A DNA stretch of 8,254 nt from Bacillota bacterium (GCA_023424865.1 JAFADM010000548.1:1-8254), one strand, 5' to 3'; positions 1 to 5,944 are shown, numbered from the stretch's first letter. A program made the numbers and translations. Notes: a model not told the origin generated them from the sequence alone.

Positions 1-1286
1 TGGAAGAAATTGTGGCAGCCAAAAAAAAGCGGGACCGCAATATTCCCATACTTGAGAAGGAAATCGCCCAGGATCCCCATAATGCCTTCACCCTGTTCAA
101 TCTTGGCAACGAATATTTGGCCCAGAACCAGACCGAAGAGGCCTATCGCTATTATAGGCAGGCCTATGGACGAATGGATGTGAACCAGGCGTATGCTCCC
201 CACCTTTATTACCGAATGATCCTATGTCTAAAGGCCTCAAAAGCATACACCCAGGCTATCAAGCTCTGTGACGAGGCACTGGGGATTTATCCGAAATGCA
301 CGGATATCCTTTATATGAAGGGCCGCATCTATGTCGATACCAATGCCCTCTTTCCGGCAGAAGCCTGCTTTTTAAAATGTCTGGAAATCGGTGAGCCTCC
401 GGGAAGCCTAAAATTTCTCAACGGCTGCGGAAACTTTAGGGCCGCTCTGGCACTGGGTGAATTATACCAGGAGAATGAGGATTTGGACCGGTCACTTGAC
501 TACTACAACCTGGCCTTGAAGACGGACGGTTCACTTTATTCAGCTTTATATGCCATCGGTACCGTACTAAGCAAAAAGTACGGGAACCCGGATCAGACTG
601 CTGCCCACCTAGCCTCCTATTTTTCAAACTTGAACCATGTCCCCAATGCCATGGTTTACTGTGATATTTTACTGAACAATAAAATAATAGGCCCGGTGCT
701 CACTATTCTGGAAAGGATTCCGGTCCATACGGCGCAGCACTGGGACAGACTCTTTATTACAAGTAAAATAAGCTTTTTGACACAGCAATGGGCCAGGGCT
801 TACGAAGGCTTTTATAAAATAAGCCAGATGGGAGCCGGTGAAGCCCCCATCCTTTCCCATTGTTTAAACGACAGTCTTTGGTTCCTGGGGATTATCGGTC
901 TTGCAGATAAGAAGTATTCTAAAGACTCGCTCATCCTTTTGAAGCAAAAAAACCAGGCTTCAATGGCCATGCTCTTTGAACGCCTGGGCAGCCTGGCAGT
1001 TAAAGGCCGCCAGACGTCTAAAGAGCTTACGGATGACTGCCTGCCCCTGCTGGACCGCTATTTTGACGATGTGCTCCGTGCTGAGCTTTATGACCTTTTT
1101 ACCCAATCCCTGGAAATACTTAACCATTTTTCTTCCAGAGATGTGCTGCTGAGGCTGGCCTCGGTTTATCATAAAAACGGTCTTAAGAGCCTGGCAGGCA
1201 AAACCGTTCTTCGCTCTGTCAGGGAGCTGGATTTTATAACCCCGGAAAGTGCCCTTCTTCTGGCAAGAGATTTGCCCTTTAACTAA
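1..1286 (+). CDS. TPR-repeat protein, probable C-terminal part of a family-2 (GT2) glycosyltransferase (5' partial)
   Basis: The frame is already open at the left edge, so the start is probably outside the window; an internal GTG at 12 or an ATG beginning one base before the window are alternatives. Seen, numbering from the GTG: helical TPR units at about residues 25-57 (LFNLGNEYL...AYRYYRQAY), 64-94, 97-126 (ILYMKGRIYVD...ACFLKCLEIG) and 144-177 (ALALGELYQE...DYYNLALK). After these comes a 250-residue, mostly helical tail without recognisable motifs. The opening KKRDRNIPILEKEIAQDP followed by a TPR, and the later CLEIGEPP...GNFRAALALGELY, resemble the region after the catalytic domain in Firmicutes glycosyltransferases with a GT2 domain plus TPRs. 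The catalytic DxD part would then lie upstream and is not visible. The TPR call is firm; the glycosyltransferase link is inference from family memory. No signal peptide or membrane segment is seen. It ends 16 bp from a convergent gene, with no good terminator between them. Confidence 0.75.
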   Translation, partial: EEIVAAKKKRDRNIPILEKEIAQDPHNAFTLFNLGNEYLAQNQTEEAYRYYRQAYGRMDVNQAYAPHLYYRMILCLKASKAYTQAIKLCDEALGIYPKCTDILYMKGRIYVDTNALFPAEACFLKCLEIGEPPGSLKFLNGCGNFRAALALGELYQENEDLDRSLDYYNLALKTDGSLYSALYAIGTVLSKKYGNPDQTAAHLASYFSNLNHVPNAMVYCDILLNNKIIGPVLTILERIPVHTAQHWDRLFITSKISFLTQQWARAYEGFYKISQMGAGEAPILSHCLNDSLWFLGIIGLADKKYSKDSLILLKQKNQASMAMLFERLGSLAVKGRQTSKELTDDCLPLLDRYFDDVLRAELYDLFTQSLEILNHFSSRDVLLRLASVYHKNGLKSLAGKTVLRSVRELDFITPESALLLARDLPFN

Positions 1287-1302
1287 AGCCGACATTATGC
1301 TT

Positions 1303-2661
1303 TTATAAAGCAGAGCCGCCCTTTTTAAGCTCTCCGGTAACGTCCCTTCCGTCAAGCTCCCTAACGGCCTTGCCGGATTGAAGGGCAAGCCAGGCTGCCA
1401 CTCCGGCTGCTTCTCCCAACTGATTAAGGTTTACCATAACCCGCAATGCGCCAAAGGTTGCTTTATCGGCATGGAGCATTCGCCCCGCGGGTATAAAATT
1501 ATCCACGCCATCCACCATAAGGCTTTCAAAGGGCAGCTGATAGTATTTGGCAGCTTCCCCCTCATAGCCCTCCTCCAAACGCCAGTTTCCCTTCTCAATT
1601 CGTGTATTTTTTCCAAATACGGTGGTCCTTTCTCCGTTCAATTCCTTAAAGGTGATTCCCATGGTATCACTGTGATGAATGTCCACCCGGTAGGAACCAT
1701 AAAGCACAGGATCGGAAAAGGCCTTCCCGGAAAGGAGCTCCCTTTCGATGGCACCATACCGGGTTTTGTAATGAAGGGTTTCACGGATGCCAATGGAAGA
1801 GCAGGCTGCAACCAGGGCATACTTCTGGTCCGGATAGCCGTACTTTTTAAGGAGAGTGACAAAGGCCCGCATCTGTCTTCTGCCTTCCACCTCACTGTGA
1901 GTTAAGTCCTCAGCCCTGCTGCAAAGGACATTGAAAACATGATTATCCGCCCTCATGGATAAATCCGGACACCCCACTACCGAGCGGCTCCAGCCCCAAT
2001 CATCAGGAAGGCCTGCCTCATGACCATGCTCTGTTACAAGACGGTGCAAATCCTGCCTCTTAATTTGACCATTCATAAGAAAACAGGACGAAGGAGGCTG
2101 CACCCCGTCATGGGTATAGCCTTCAAGCCCCAGGTCCCGGGCAATATCCCCATCCCCTGTGGCATCAATGACAAAGGAGGTTTTTATGGCCTGACGCCCG
2201 TCCTTATTTTGCAGGATAACAGCCGTAATTGAGGAACCCTCGGTGAGAACTCCGCCATAATAGGTGTGAAGGTAAAGCTTTATCCTGTTTTCCTTTACAA
2301 GCTGATCCAGCTCAATTTTAAGCTCCTCCGAATTAAAGGTATAAGCCGTATGAGGGCTTGGATCCTCATACACCGCATCCTGTCTCTTTAGCCGTTCAAG
2401 AACCTCCTGGGTAAGCCCCGCTATAATCTGATGCCTTCCGTCGGTATCCCTGAGGCTGTGCCAGACATTGACGAGGCCGCAGGTTGCCACCCCGCCCAGG
2501 CAATTTTGTTTTTCAATAAGAACCACCCTGGCGCCAAGTCTTGCGGCGCGAACCGCTGCAAATACCCCTGTGCAGCTTCCGCCTATAACACAAATATCGG
2601 TGTCCTCCACTACCTTTAGCTTCTGAGCCGGTACGAATAATAACTTTTCAACACTACCCAT
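1303..2661 (-). CDS. FAD-dependent oxidoreductase (FAD_oxidored-like)
   Basis: Predicted soluble flavoprotein of 452 aa; its substrate cannot be read from the sequence. Seen: an N-terminal Rossmann dinucleotide fold, TDICVIGGSCTGVFAAVRAA (about residues 22-41), followed by the acidic ribose-binding end VVLIEK at 46-51. Then LGGVATCGLVNVWHS, the flavin-associated ATGDGD at 167-172, GIRET at 291-295, and the C-terminal FAD-closing segment AGRMLHAD at 392-399 with ALRVM and LGEAAGVAAWLAL. The glycine motif is GGSCTG rather than GxGxxG, so Ser replaces the second Gly; I believe this occurs in the subfamily. The start at 2661 is chosen because AAGGGG (2671-2676) lies 9 nt upstream and it leaves the usual short lead before the first beta strand. 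An in-frame ATG at 2736, behind a long purine tract, would add 25 residues and is less likely. It is divergent from the AraC-type gene, which probably controls it; the family is commonly found beside catabolic or surface-sugar genes. Confidence 0.85.
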   Translation of the reverse strand: MGSVEKLLFVPAQKLKVVEDTDICVIGGSCTGVFAAVRAARLGARVVLIEKQNCLGGVATCGLVNVWHSLRDTDGRHQIIAGLTQEVLERLKRQDAVYEDPSPHTAYTFNSEELKIELDQLVKENRIKLYLHTYYGGVLTEGSSITAVILQNKDGRQAIKTSFVIDATGDGDIARDLGLEGYTHDGVQPPSSCFLMNGQIKRQDLHRLVTEHGHEAGLPDDWGWSRSVVGCPDLSMRADNHVFNVLCSRAEDLTHSEVEGRRQMRAFVTLLKKYGYPDQKYALVAACSSIGIRETLHYKTRYGAIERELLSGKAFSDPVLYGSYRVDIHHSDTMGITFKELNGERTTVFGKNTRIEKGNWRLEEGYEGEAAKYYQLPFESLMVDGVDNFIPAGRMLHADKATFGALRVMVNLNQLGEAAGVAAWLALQSGKAVRELDGRDVTGELKKGGSAL

Positions 2662-2670
2662 TTTTCTAAT

Positions 2671-2676
2671 CCCCTT
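2671..2676 (-). promoter_or_regulatory. Ribosome binding site deciding the oxidoreductase start
   Basis: On the - strand AAGGGG stands 9 nt before the ATG at 2661-2659. The next upstream in-frame ATG (2682-2680) has no such site. This supports the 452-aa form over longer ones. Confidence 0.55.
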
Positions 2677-2933
2677 ATGCATTTTCGTTGCATTTTCCCA
2701 GCAGGGTATGCACCCCTTTTCCGGGTCCTTTATCATTTTACCGAAAACCCCTTCCTCCCTCCTTTCCCCTTTATTGATCTTTCTCTACTTTTGTCAGATC
2801 TACTGCCACCTTTTCCTAGCCAAGCAAGGAGTTAAGACTCTCCTTAAGTCAGAATTAAATTGCACAGTTTCACCCAAGGGTATAAAAAAGAGGTTTATAA
2901 TAAAGGAAGCGTAAAAACCTGGTGCTTTAGGAA

Positions 2934-2939
2934 AGGTGG
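2934..2939 (+). promoter_or_regulatory. Ribosome binding site deciding the araC-type start
   Basis: AGGTGG, one mismatch from AGGAGG, lies 7 nt before the ATG at 2947. The frame is open further upstream, with an ATG at 2860, but that ATG has no SD, and its extra 29 residues do not resemble AraC-family protein. Confidence 0.7.
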
Positions 2940-2946
2940 CTTTTTT

Positions 2947-3834
2947 ATGGATGATGCTTATGATTATGAGCTTTCAAAGGGTGAACGCTTCCTCATGGGA
3001 TACAAGCATAACCGTCATACCCAGCCAGCCCCTGCCCCCTATCTATTCAGAACCTTAAGGCTTATCCGAATTACTGAGGGGGGAGCCGACTGGCGGGTGG
3101 GAGGCTATACTTATACTCTAGGCAAGGATGATCTTTTGCTTCTTAACACCCTGGAATCCAGGCAAATTGTCCGTATTCACCCGGGTGTTCCTTTCCAGTA
3201 CGATCTTTTTGCCTTCCCCTTTTTGGCTCCGGGCACCACCGAATGTCTCCGCCCTTTTTTTGAACCGGACGACGGACAAAAAAGAAAAATCCCGGGCAAT
3301 CCATATTTTAATGGGGATACCCGGGATTTATATCAAAGGCTCATAAAGGAAGCAGCACTCAGCTCTGCCGGCAGTCCGAATATCGTTCAAGGACTGCTTT
3401 TGGCACTGCTTGGCTATATTGGGCGCGAATGGGAAAGAACAAAGAAGCCTGCCGATGAAAAGGAGGCCTGCTCCCTTCAGCTTTTTGAAGCCATTGAGGG
3501 CGCGGCCGAGTATATCCGAAATCACTCGGACCAGGTTGCTGGTCCGGTACAGCTTGCAGCCCATGCCAATTACAGCAGGGGCTATTTCTCAGAAATGTTC
3601 AAAAAATATGCCGGCATCAGTATTAATGAATATATCAACCGATGCCGCCTGGATAAGGTTTGCAGCATGCTGGAAGCCTCCGATGTGAATATACTGGACG
3701 CAGCCCTTGCCTGCGGCTATAAATCCTCCGCAGGCTTTTACAAGGCCTTCAACAGGCATTTGGGCATGTCCCCCACGGACTATTTACGCAGCCTTGCCCT
3801 TAAGAAAGGGTCTGGCGGCATGAACGTTGAATAG
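2947..3834 (+). CDS. AraC-family transcriptional regulator
   Basis: DNA-binding regulator of 295 aa, the usual length for AraC proteins with an N-terminal ligand domain. Seen: residues about 30-95 form a cupin-like beta-rich part (LRLIRITEGGADWRVGG, then LGKDDLLLLNT, then a PFQYDLFAFPF strand) that would sense a small molecule. Residues about 190-285 carry the two helix-turn-helix units. The first is QLAAHANYSRGYFSEMFKKY followed by GISINEYINRCRLDKV. The second starts near 248 with NILDAALACGYKSSAGFYKA and ends in the family signature FNRHLGMSPTDYLR. Known of the family: the second HTH plus the GxSPxxYLR-type end is highly conserved, and members often activate the neighbouring divergent gene. 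Inferred: it controls the flavin oxidoreductase transcribed away from it, and possibly itself. Its last 17 codons overlap the convergent membrane protein gene. The inducer is unknown. Confidence 0.92.
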   Translation: MDDAYDYELSKGERFLMGYKHNRHTQPAPAPYLFRTLRLIRITEGGADWRVGGYTYTLGKDDLLLLNTLESRQIVRIHPGVPFQYDLFAFPFLAPGTTECLRPFFEPDDGQKRKIPGNPYFNGDTRDLYQRLIKEAALSSAGSPNIVQGLLLALLGYIGREWERTKKPADEKEACSLQLFEAIEGAAEYIRNHSDQVAGPVQLAAHANYSRGYFSEMFKKYAGISINEYINRCRLDKVCSMLEASDVNILDAALACGYKSSAGFYKAFNRHLGMSPTDYLRSLALKKGSGGMNVE

Positions 3835-4398
3835 CTCAATGAGAGGCCCCATAAAGAAGGCCGTCACTACCGTTCCCACCCCGACAACCGCATGGAAAAG
3901 GAATCCGATGAGGATGCAGATTAAATCTGTCCCAATACGGCAATATTGAAATTTGGCTACTTTCTTATCTGCCAGTATCAAAGCCACGGCATCGTATGTA
4001 GAAACTCCAAGATTCGCCGTATAATAAAAGGCGGAGGCAAAGCACATTATGATTATTCCTGTTATAAGGAGCACAATTCGAACAGCCAGAGACGAATTTC
4101 CAAGAAGGGGTTCCAAGAGGTTTGTGGTAAATTGAACGATGTAGCCGGTTCCGAAAATGTTAATGAAGGTAGCAACGCCGATATAGCGCTTATCCAGAAA
4201 ATAAACACCTACCAGCATTATCAGATTGAGAATAGTATACAGGGTTCCGAAATTCATCTGGATAAGGTTCCAGATACCGCTGACCAGGCATTGGAAAGGA
4301 TCTGTTCCGAATAGGGACATTTTGAACAAGCCTACACTGAAGCCGCTCATGCAAACACCAATAAAGGCCATAAAAATCCGCTTGTTTCTCTTTTCCAT
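3784..4398 (-). CDS. YczE/YyaS/YitT-family integral membrane protein
   Basis: Hydrophobic protein of 204 aa with about five membrane segments, near residues 8-28, 48-66, 71-93, 105-125 and 152-185. Seen: a short basic N-terminus (MEKRNKR) leading straight into the first helix, then LFGTDPF after helix 1 and NLGVSTYDAVAL after helix 4. These two similar G-x-(S/D)-x-(D/Y) elements suggest an internal repeat, typical of the YczE/YitT group. Family members are uncharacterised or poorly characterised; a transport role is often assumed, and the substrate here is unknown. The start at 4398 is preferred because GGGGGAG (4402-4408 on the - strand) lies just upstream and the first helix follows at the expected distance. 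An upstream GTG at 4434 would add 12 residues and has a weaker site. Its 3' end overlaps the convergent araC-type gene by 51 bp, so transcription of one could interfere with the other. Confidence 0.85.
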   Translation of the reverse strand: MEKRNKRIFMAFIGVCMSGFSVGLFKMSLFGTDPFQCLVSGIWNLIQMNFGTLYTILNLIMLVGVYFLDKRYIGVATFINIFGTGYIVQFTTNLLEPLLGNSSLAVRIVLLITGIIIMCFASAFYYTANLGVSTYDAVALILADKKVAKFQYCRIGTDLICILIGFLFHAVVGVGTVVTAFFMGPLIELFNVHAARPFLKGKAA

Positions 4399-4465
4399 GT
4401 ACTCCCCCTGCTGAGCCGTTTTCAACAGCTCCACTCCCCATCGTTGTCTCTAAAGTGCCTTAAAA

Positions 4466-4494
4466 ATTTTACCACAGTATTCTCTTTTTCTACA
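4466..4494 (-). promoter_or_regulatory. Possible promoter of the YczE-like gene
   Basis: On the - strand an extended -10, TGGTAAAAT (TAAAAT at 4471-4466), lies about 70 nt before the start codon. The -35 (TGTAGA, about 4494-4489) is poor. On the + strand the related 8-mers CCACAGTA (4472-4479) and CTACAGTA (4490-4497) are repeated at an 18-bp interval across this promoter and could be a regulator site. Weak evidence. Confidence 0.35.
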
Positions 4495-4553
4495 GTAAAA
4501 TAACTTTTATTTAAGGAGCCGGGCCTGTCTTTTTACTAAAAGAATCCTTCTGC

Positions 4554-4577
4554 TTTGTTTATTTGTTTATTTGTTTA
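4554..4577 (+). repeat. Three perfect tandem copies of TTTGTTTA
   Basis: The copies lie at 4554-4561, 4562-4569 and 4570-4577, with no mismatches. The last base of the array directly abuts the -35 box TTGACA at 4578. The 8-bp unit is shorter than a helical turn, so the array would not place one protein face per unit. It may act as an AT-rich UP-like element, or as a slippage-prone (phase-variable) promoter spacer. Confidence 0.9.
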
Positions 4578-4605
4578 TTGACATTAAAATTATGATTCTT
4601 ATAAT
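4578..4605 (+). promoter_or_regulatory. Consensus sigma-70/sigma-A promoter for the metallophosphoesterase gene
   Basis: TTGACA (4578-4583) and TATAAT (4600-4605) are both perfect, with a 16-bp spacer. Transcription should start near 4612, leaving a leader of about 150 nt before the start codon at 4766. This is one of only two perfect promoters in the window. Confidence 0.8.
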
Positions 4606-4611
4606 TAAATT

Positions 4612-4751
4612 GTGTTTACAATAGTAGGAAGGTACTTTTATAAAAAGGGCCTGGTCGCCATGAAACACTACAGATAAGGTAATTTTTAAACAAGAGTATT
4701 CCTCCTACCGACAAATTGCGAGTCAATACTCCGCAGTAAGTGGGCGGTGAA
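4612..4751 (+). promoter_or_regulatory. Structured 5' leader of the metallophosphoesterase mRNA, class not recognised
   Basis: The leader can form a long imperfect hairpin. GTAGGA (4624-4629) pairs with TCCTAC (4703-4708), GG with CC (4631-4632/4701-4702), TACTTTT with AAGAGTA (4633-4639/4692-4698, one G-U), and TAAAAA with TTTTTA (4641-4646/4683-4688). A competing stem, GAGTATT (4694-4700) with AATACTC (4725-4731), would break the first one. CTCCGC (4729-4734) can pair with GCGG (4744-4747), and its CTCC with the GGAG of the SD. Alternative stems ending at the SD suggest attenuation or translational control. No conserved core of a riboswitch known to me is seen. The folding was done by eye only. 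Confidence 0.4.
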
Positions 4752-4757
4752 TGGAGG
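4752..4757 (+). promoter_or_regulatory. Ribosome binding site deciding the metallophosphoesterase start
   Basis: TGGAGG lies 8 nt before ATG 4766. The earlier in-frame ATG at 4751 overlaps this SD and has no good site of its own, so 4766 is taken as the start. Confidence 0.75.
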
Positions 4758-4765
4758 ATACAGCC

Positions 4766-5686
4766 ATGTCTGCTTTTAAGCTGCCCTTTCGGGGCCAAAC
4801 CTTCAAAATTTTACAGCTGACGGATATTCATTATACCGACGGGGATGCCAGTGATAAAAAAACTCTGTCCCTAATAGCCGATCTCATTACAGGGGAAAAG
4901 CCGGATCTTATTATGCTGACGGGTGATTTTCTAGTGGGCGCAAAAAACACTGAGGACGCCCCGGCAGCTCTTTTACCTGTCACACGCTCCGGAATCCCCT
5001 GGTGCTTTGTTTTCGGCAATCATGATACGGAATTCGGAAAGGGCCATGACGATTTGTTGGACGTGCTTTTTTCTCTGCCAAACGTTATTCCTTTTCCAGA
5101 AGTTCTTGGAATTCACGGCAAAAGCAATTACACCCTTGATCTGACAGACACCGGCGGTCAGCTTAAATGGGTAGTCTTCGGCATGGATTCCAATATGTAC
5201 AATAAAAATCCCGCAGTAGCCAACTATGACTATATCCAATTTGATCAAATCGCCTGGTACCGGAAGCTTATGGAGCAGTATAAGGAAAAGCACTCCGATT
5301 TTGGTGCCCTTGCCTTCTTTCACATCCCTCTGCCCGAATACAACGAGGTATGGAATACCCGCACCTGCTATGGTTATAAAAAAGAACAGGTCTGCTGCCC
5401 TCTCCAGAACTCAGGTCTTTTTTCAACCATGCTGGATATGGGACATATGCGCGGCACTTTCGCCGGTCATGACCATATAAACGATTACTGGGGCGAATTG
5501 TACGGCATAAAGCTTTGCTATGGCAGAGCCACAGGCTACCATACCTATGGAAGGCGTGGCTATCCGAGAGGCGGGCGCATTATACTTCTGGACCGGGAGA
5601 ACACACGAGATTTCAAGACCTATGTACGACTGGCCAATGGTGTAGTATTGGAGGATTTTCCAGTTCATCAGCCCAAGATGAAGTAA
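4766..5686 (+). CDS. Calcineurin-like metallophosphoesterase
   Basis: Predicted metal-dependent phosphohydrolase of 306 aa, cytosolic because no signal peptide or membrane helix is present. Seen, in order, all the metal-site motifs of the fold: DIH (D20, H22) in ILQLTDIHYTD, GD (D54) in MLTGDF, GNHD (N85, H86) in CFVFGNHDTE, a lone His in AFFHIPLP (H186), and GHDH (H235, H237) in TFAGHDHIND. These supply the two-metal ligands and the catalytic His, so the enzyme should be active. Known of the family: members hydrolyse phosphomonoesters, phosphodiesters or nucleotides. This layout, with a long insert between GNHD and the lone His, resembles the Dcr2/purple-acid-phosphatase-like branch. The substrate cannot be named. 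It is a single-gene unit behind its own strong promoter and a structured leader. No clear terminator follows within the next 150 bp. Confidence 0.9.
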   Translation: MSAFKLPFRGQTFKILQLTDIHYTDGDASDKKTLSLIADLITGEKPDLIMLTGDFLVGAKNTEDAPAALLPVTRSGIPWCFVFGNHDTEFGKGHDDLLDVLFSLPNVIPFPEVLGIHGKSNYTLDLTDTGGQLKWVVFGMDSNMYNKNPAVANYDYIQFDQIAWYRKLMEQYKEKHSDFGALAFFHIPLPEYNEVWNTRTCYGYKKEQVCCPLQNSGLFSTMLDMGHMRGTFAGHDHINDYWGELYGIKLCYGRATGYHTYGRRGYPRGGRIILLDRENTRDFKTYVRLANGVVLEDFPVHQPKMK

Positions 5687-5712
5687 TAAGGAAGAGCTTA
5701 ACCACGAAAAGC

Positions 5713-5756
5713 ATTTGCAAGTTACAGGGAACAATTAATCAGGATTTGCAGGTTCC
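5713..5756 (+). repeat. Short imperfect direct repeat after the metallophosphoesterase gene
   Basis: ATTTGCARGTTMC occurs at 5713-5725 and 5744-5756, 31 bp apart, with two differences. The second copy also ends an inverted pair, GGAAC (5728-5732)/GTTCC (5752-5756). There is no T-run, so this is not a standard terminator. Nothing else is seen in 5687-5833 except an AAGTAT/ATACTT inverted pair (5807-5812/5824-5829). Confidence 0.4.
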
Positions 5757-5833
5757 ATAGTCTATAGCAAAGCCCATTTCCCGCAGGTGTTATTTGTATC
5801 TTAAAGAAGTATGCTCCTTTTAAATACTTTATC

Positions 5834-5861
5834 TTGACATTTAGTCAGTACTGAATATAAT
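5834..5861 (+). promoter_or_regulatory. Consensus promoter of the padR-methyltransferase operon
   Basis: TTGACA (5834-5839) and TATAAT (5856-5861) are both perfect, with a 16-bp spacer. The predicted start is near 5868. The spacer contains the first operator palindrome, and the second begins at about the start site, so a bound repressor would block RNA polymerase directly. Confidence 0.85.
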
Positions 5862-5879
5862 CATACTCAGTACTGACTA
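5842..5879. promoter_or_regulatory. Double-palindrome operator, probable PadR binding site
   Basis: TAGTCAGTACTGA (5842-5854) and its exact reverse complement TCAGTACTGACTA (5867-5879) form a perfect 13-bp inverted repeat with a 12-bp gap holding the -10 box. Each arm contains the self-complementary decamer TCAGTACTGA (5845-5854 and 5867-5876), with centres 22 bp apart, about two helical turns. Two dimers could therefore bind on the same DNA face. Known: PadR-family repressors commonly bind palindromes at their own promoters. That the PadR encoded downstream is the ligand is inferred. Confidence 0.8.
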
Positions 5880-5882
5880 TTT

Positions 5883-5915
5883 TATTAGCCATTCGCTAAG
5901 CAAATCTGGCTAATA
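5883..5915 (+). other. Leader hairpin 1 of the padR operon
   Basis: TATTAGCCA (5883-5891) and TGGCTAATA (5907-5915) are perfect 9-bp complements around a 15-nt loop. The hairpin lies in the untranslated leader just after the operator. No T-run follows, so it is not a terminator. It may stabilise or process the mRNA, or be part of a relic with the next hairpin. Confidence 0.6.
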
Positions 5916-5919
5916 GGCA

Positions 5920-5944
5920 GGGGGTTCGATGCCCCCGAGCTTTT
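5920..5944 (+). other. Leader hairpin 2, tRNA T-arm-like
   Basis: GGGGG (5920-5924), loop TTCGATG (5925-5931) and CCCCC (5932-5936) reproduce a tRNA T-arm exactly, including the invariant TTCRA and the following C. Seven bases, GAGCTTT, then stand where an acceptor strand would be. No matching AAAGCTC lies at a tRNA-like distance upstream, no anticodon arm can be drawn and no CCA follows, so it is not a working tRNA. It could be a tRNA 3'-end relic, such as an integration site, a weak attenuator (short T-run at 5941-5944), or chance. Confidence 0.45.

Larger units (their letters stand above)
2662..2946. promoter_or_regulatory. Divergent control region between the oxidoreductase and araC-type genes
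   Basis: This 285-bp stretch holds no convincing gene. On the + strand a perfect -10 hexamer TATAAT (2896-2901) stands about 45 nt before the araC-type start. No good -35 lies 16-18 bp upstream of it. TTGCAC (2860-2865) with TATAAA (2881-2886) is a second, poorly spaced pair. On the - strand only weak boxes are seen, such as TAAAAT near 2737-2742. Weak -35 elements suit an activator-dependent promoter. Around 2829-2851 there are related TTAAGACT and TTAAGTCA half-sites and a GAGT-N4-ACTC inverted repeat (about 2829-2840) that could serve as AraC-type sites; this is conjecture. A 25-nt pyrimidine tract lies at 2748-2772. Confidence 0.5.

Noticed and set aside
1262..1276. GGCAA/TTGCC hairpin as a terminator between the two convergent genes
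   Set aside because: It has only 5 bp, lies within coding sequence, and has no T-run on either side.
960..1388. Open frame of 142 codons on the - strand
   Set aside because: It is antisense to the TPR gene; its protein looks random, and the codons of the + strand gene explain the sequence.
1378..1905. Open frame of 175 codons on the + strand
   Set aside because: It lies wholly inside and antisense to the oxidoreductase gene, has no SD, and its protein has no domain features.
2708..2914. Open frame of 68 codons on the + strand in the divergent control region
   Set aside because: The Leu/Ser/Pro-rich product comes from the pyrimidine tract; there is no SD and no family resemblance.
4660..4677. 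Leader peptide MKHYR
   Set aside because: It has five codons, the SD-like AAGGG is too far and weak, and there is no repeated regulatory codon. It is kept only as part of the transposase-relic idea.
4612..4765. Known riboswitch (purine, THF, yybP-ykoY, c-di-GMP and fluoride patterns considered)
   Set aside because: None of the conserved cores I can recall is present. A GCGGTGAA word slightly recalls the THF class but lacks the remaining elements.
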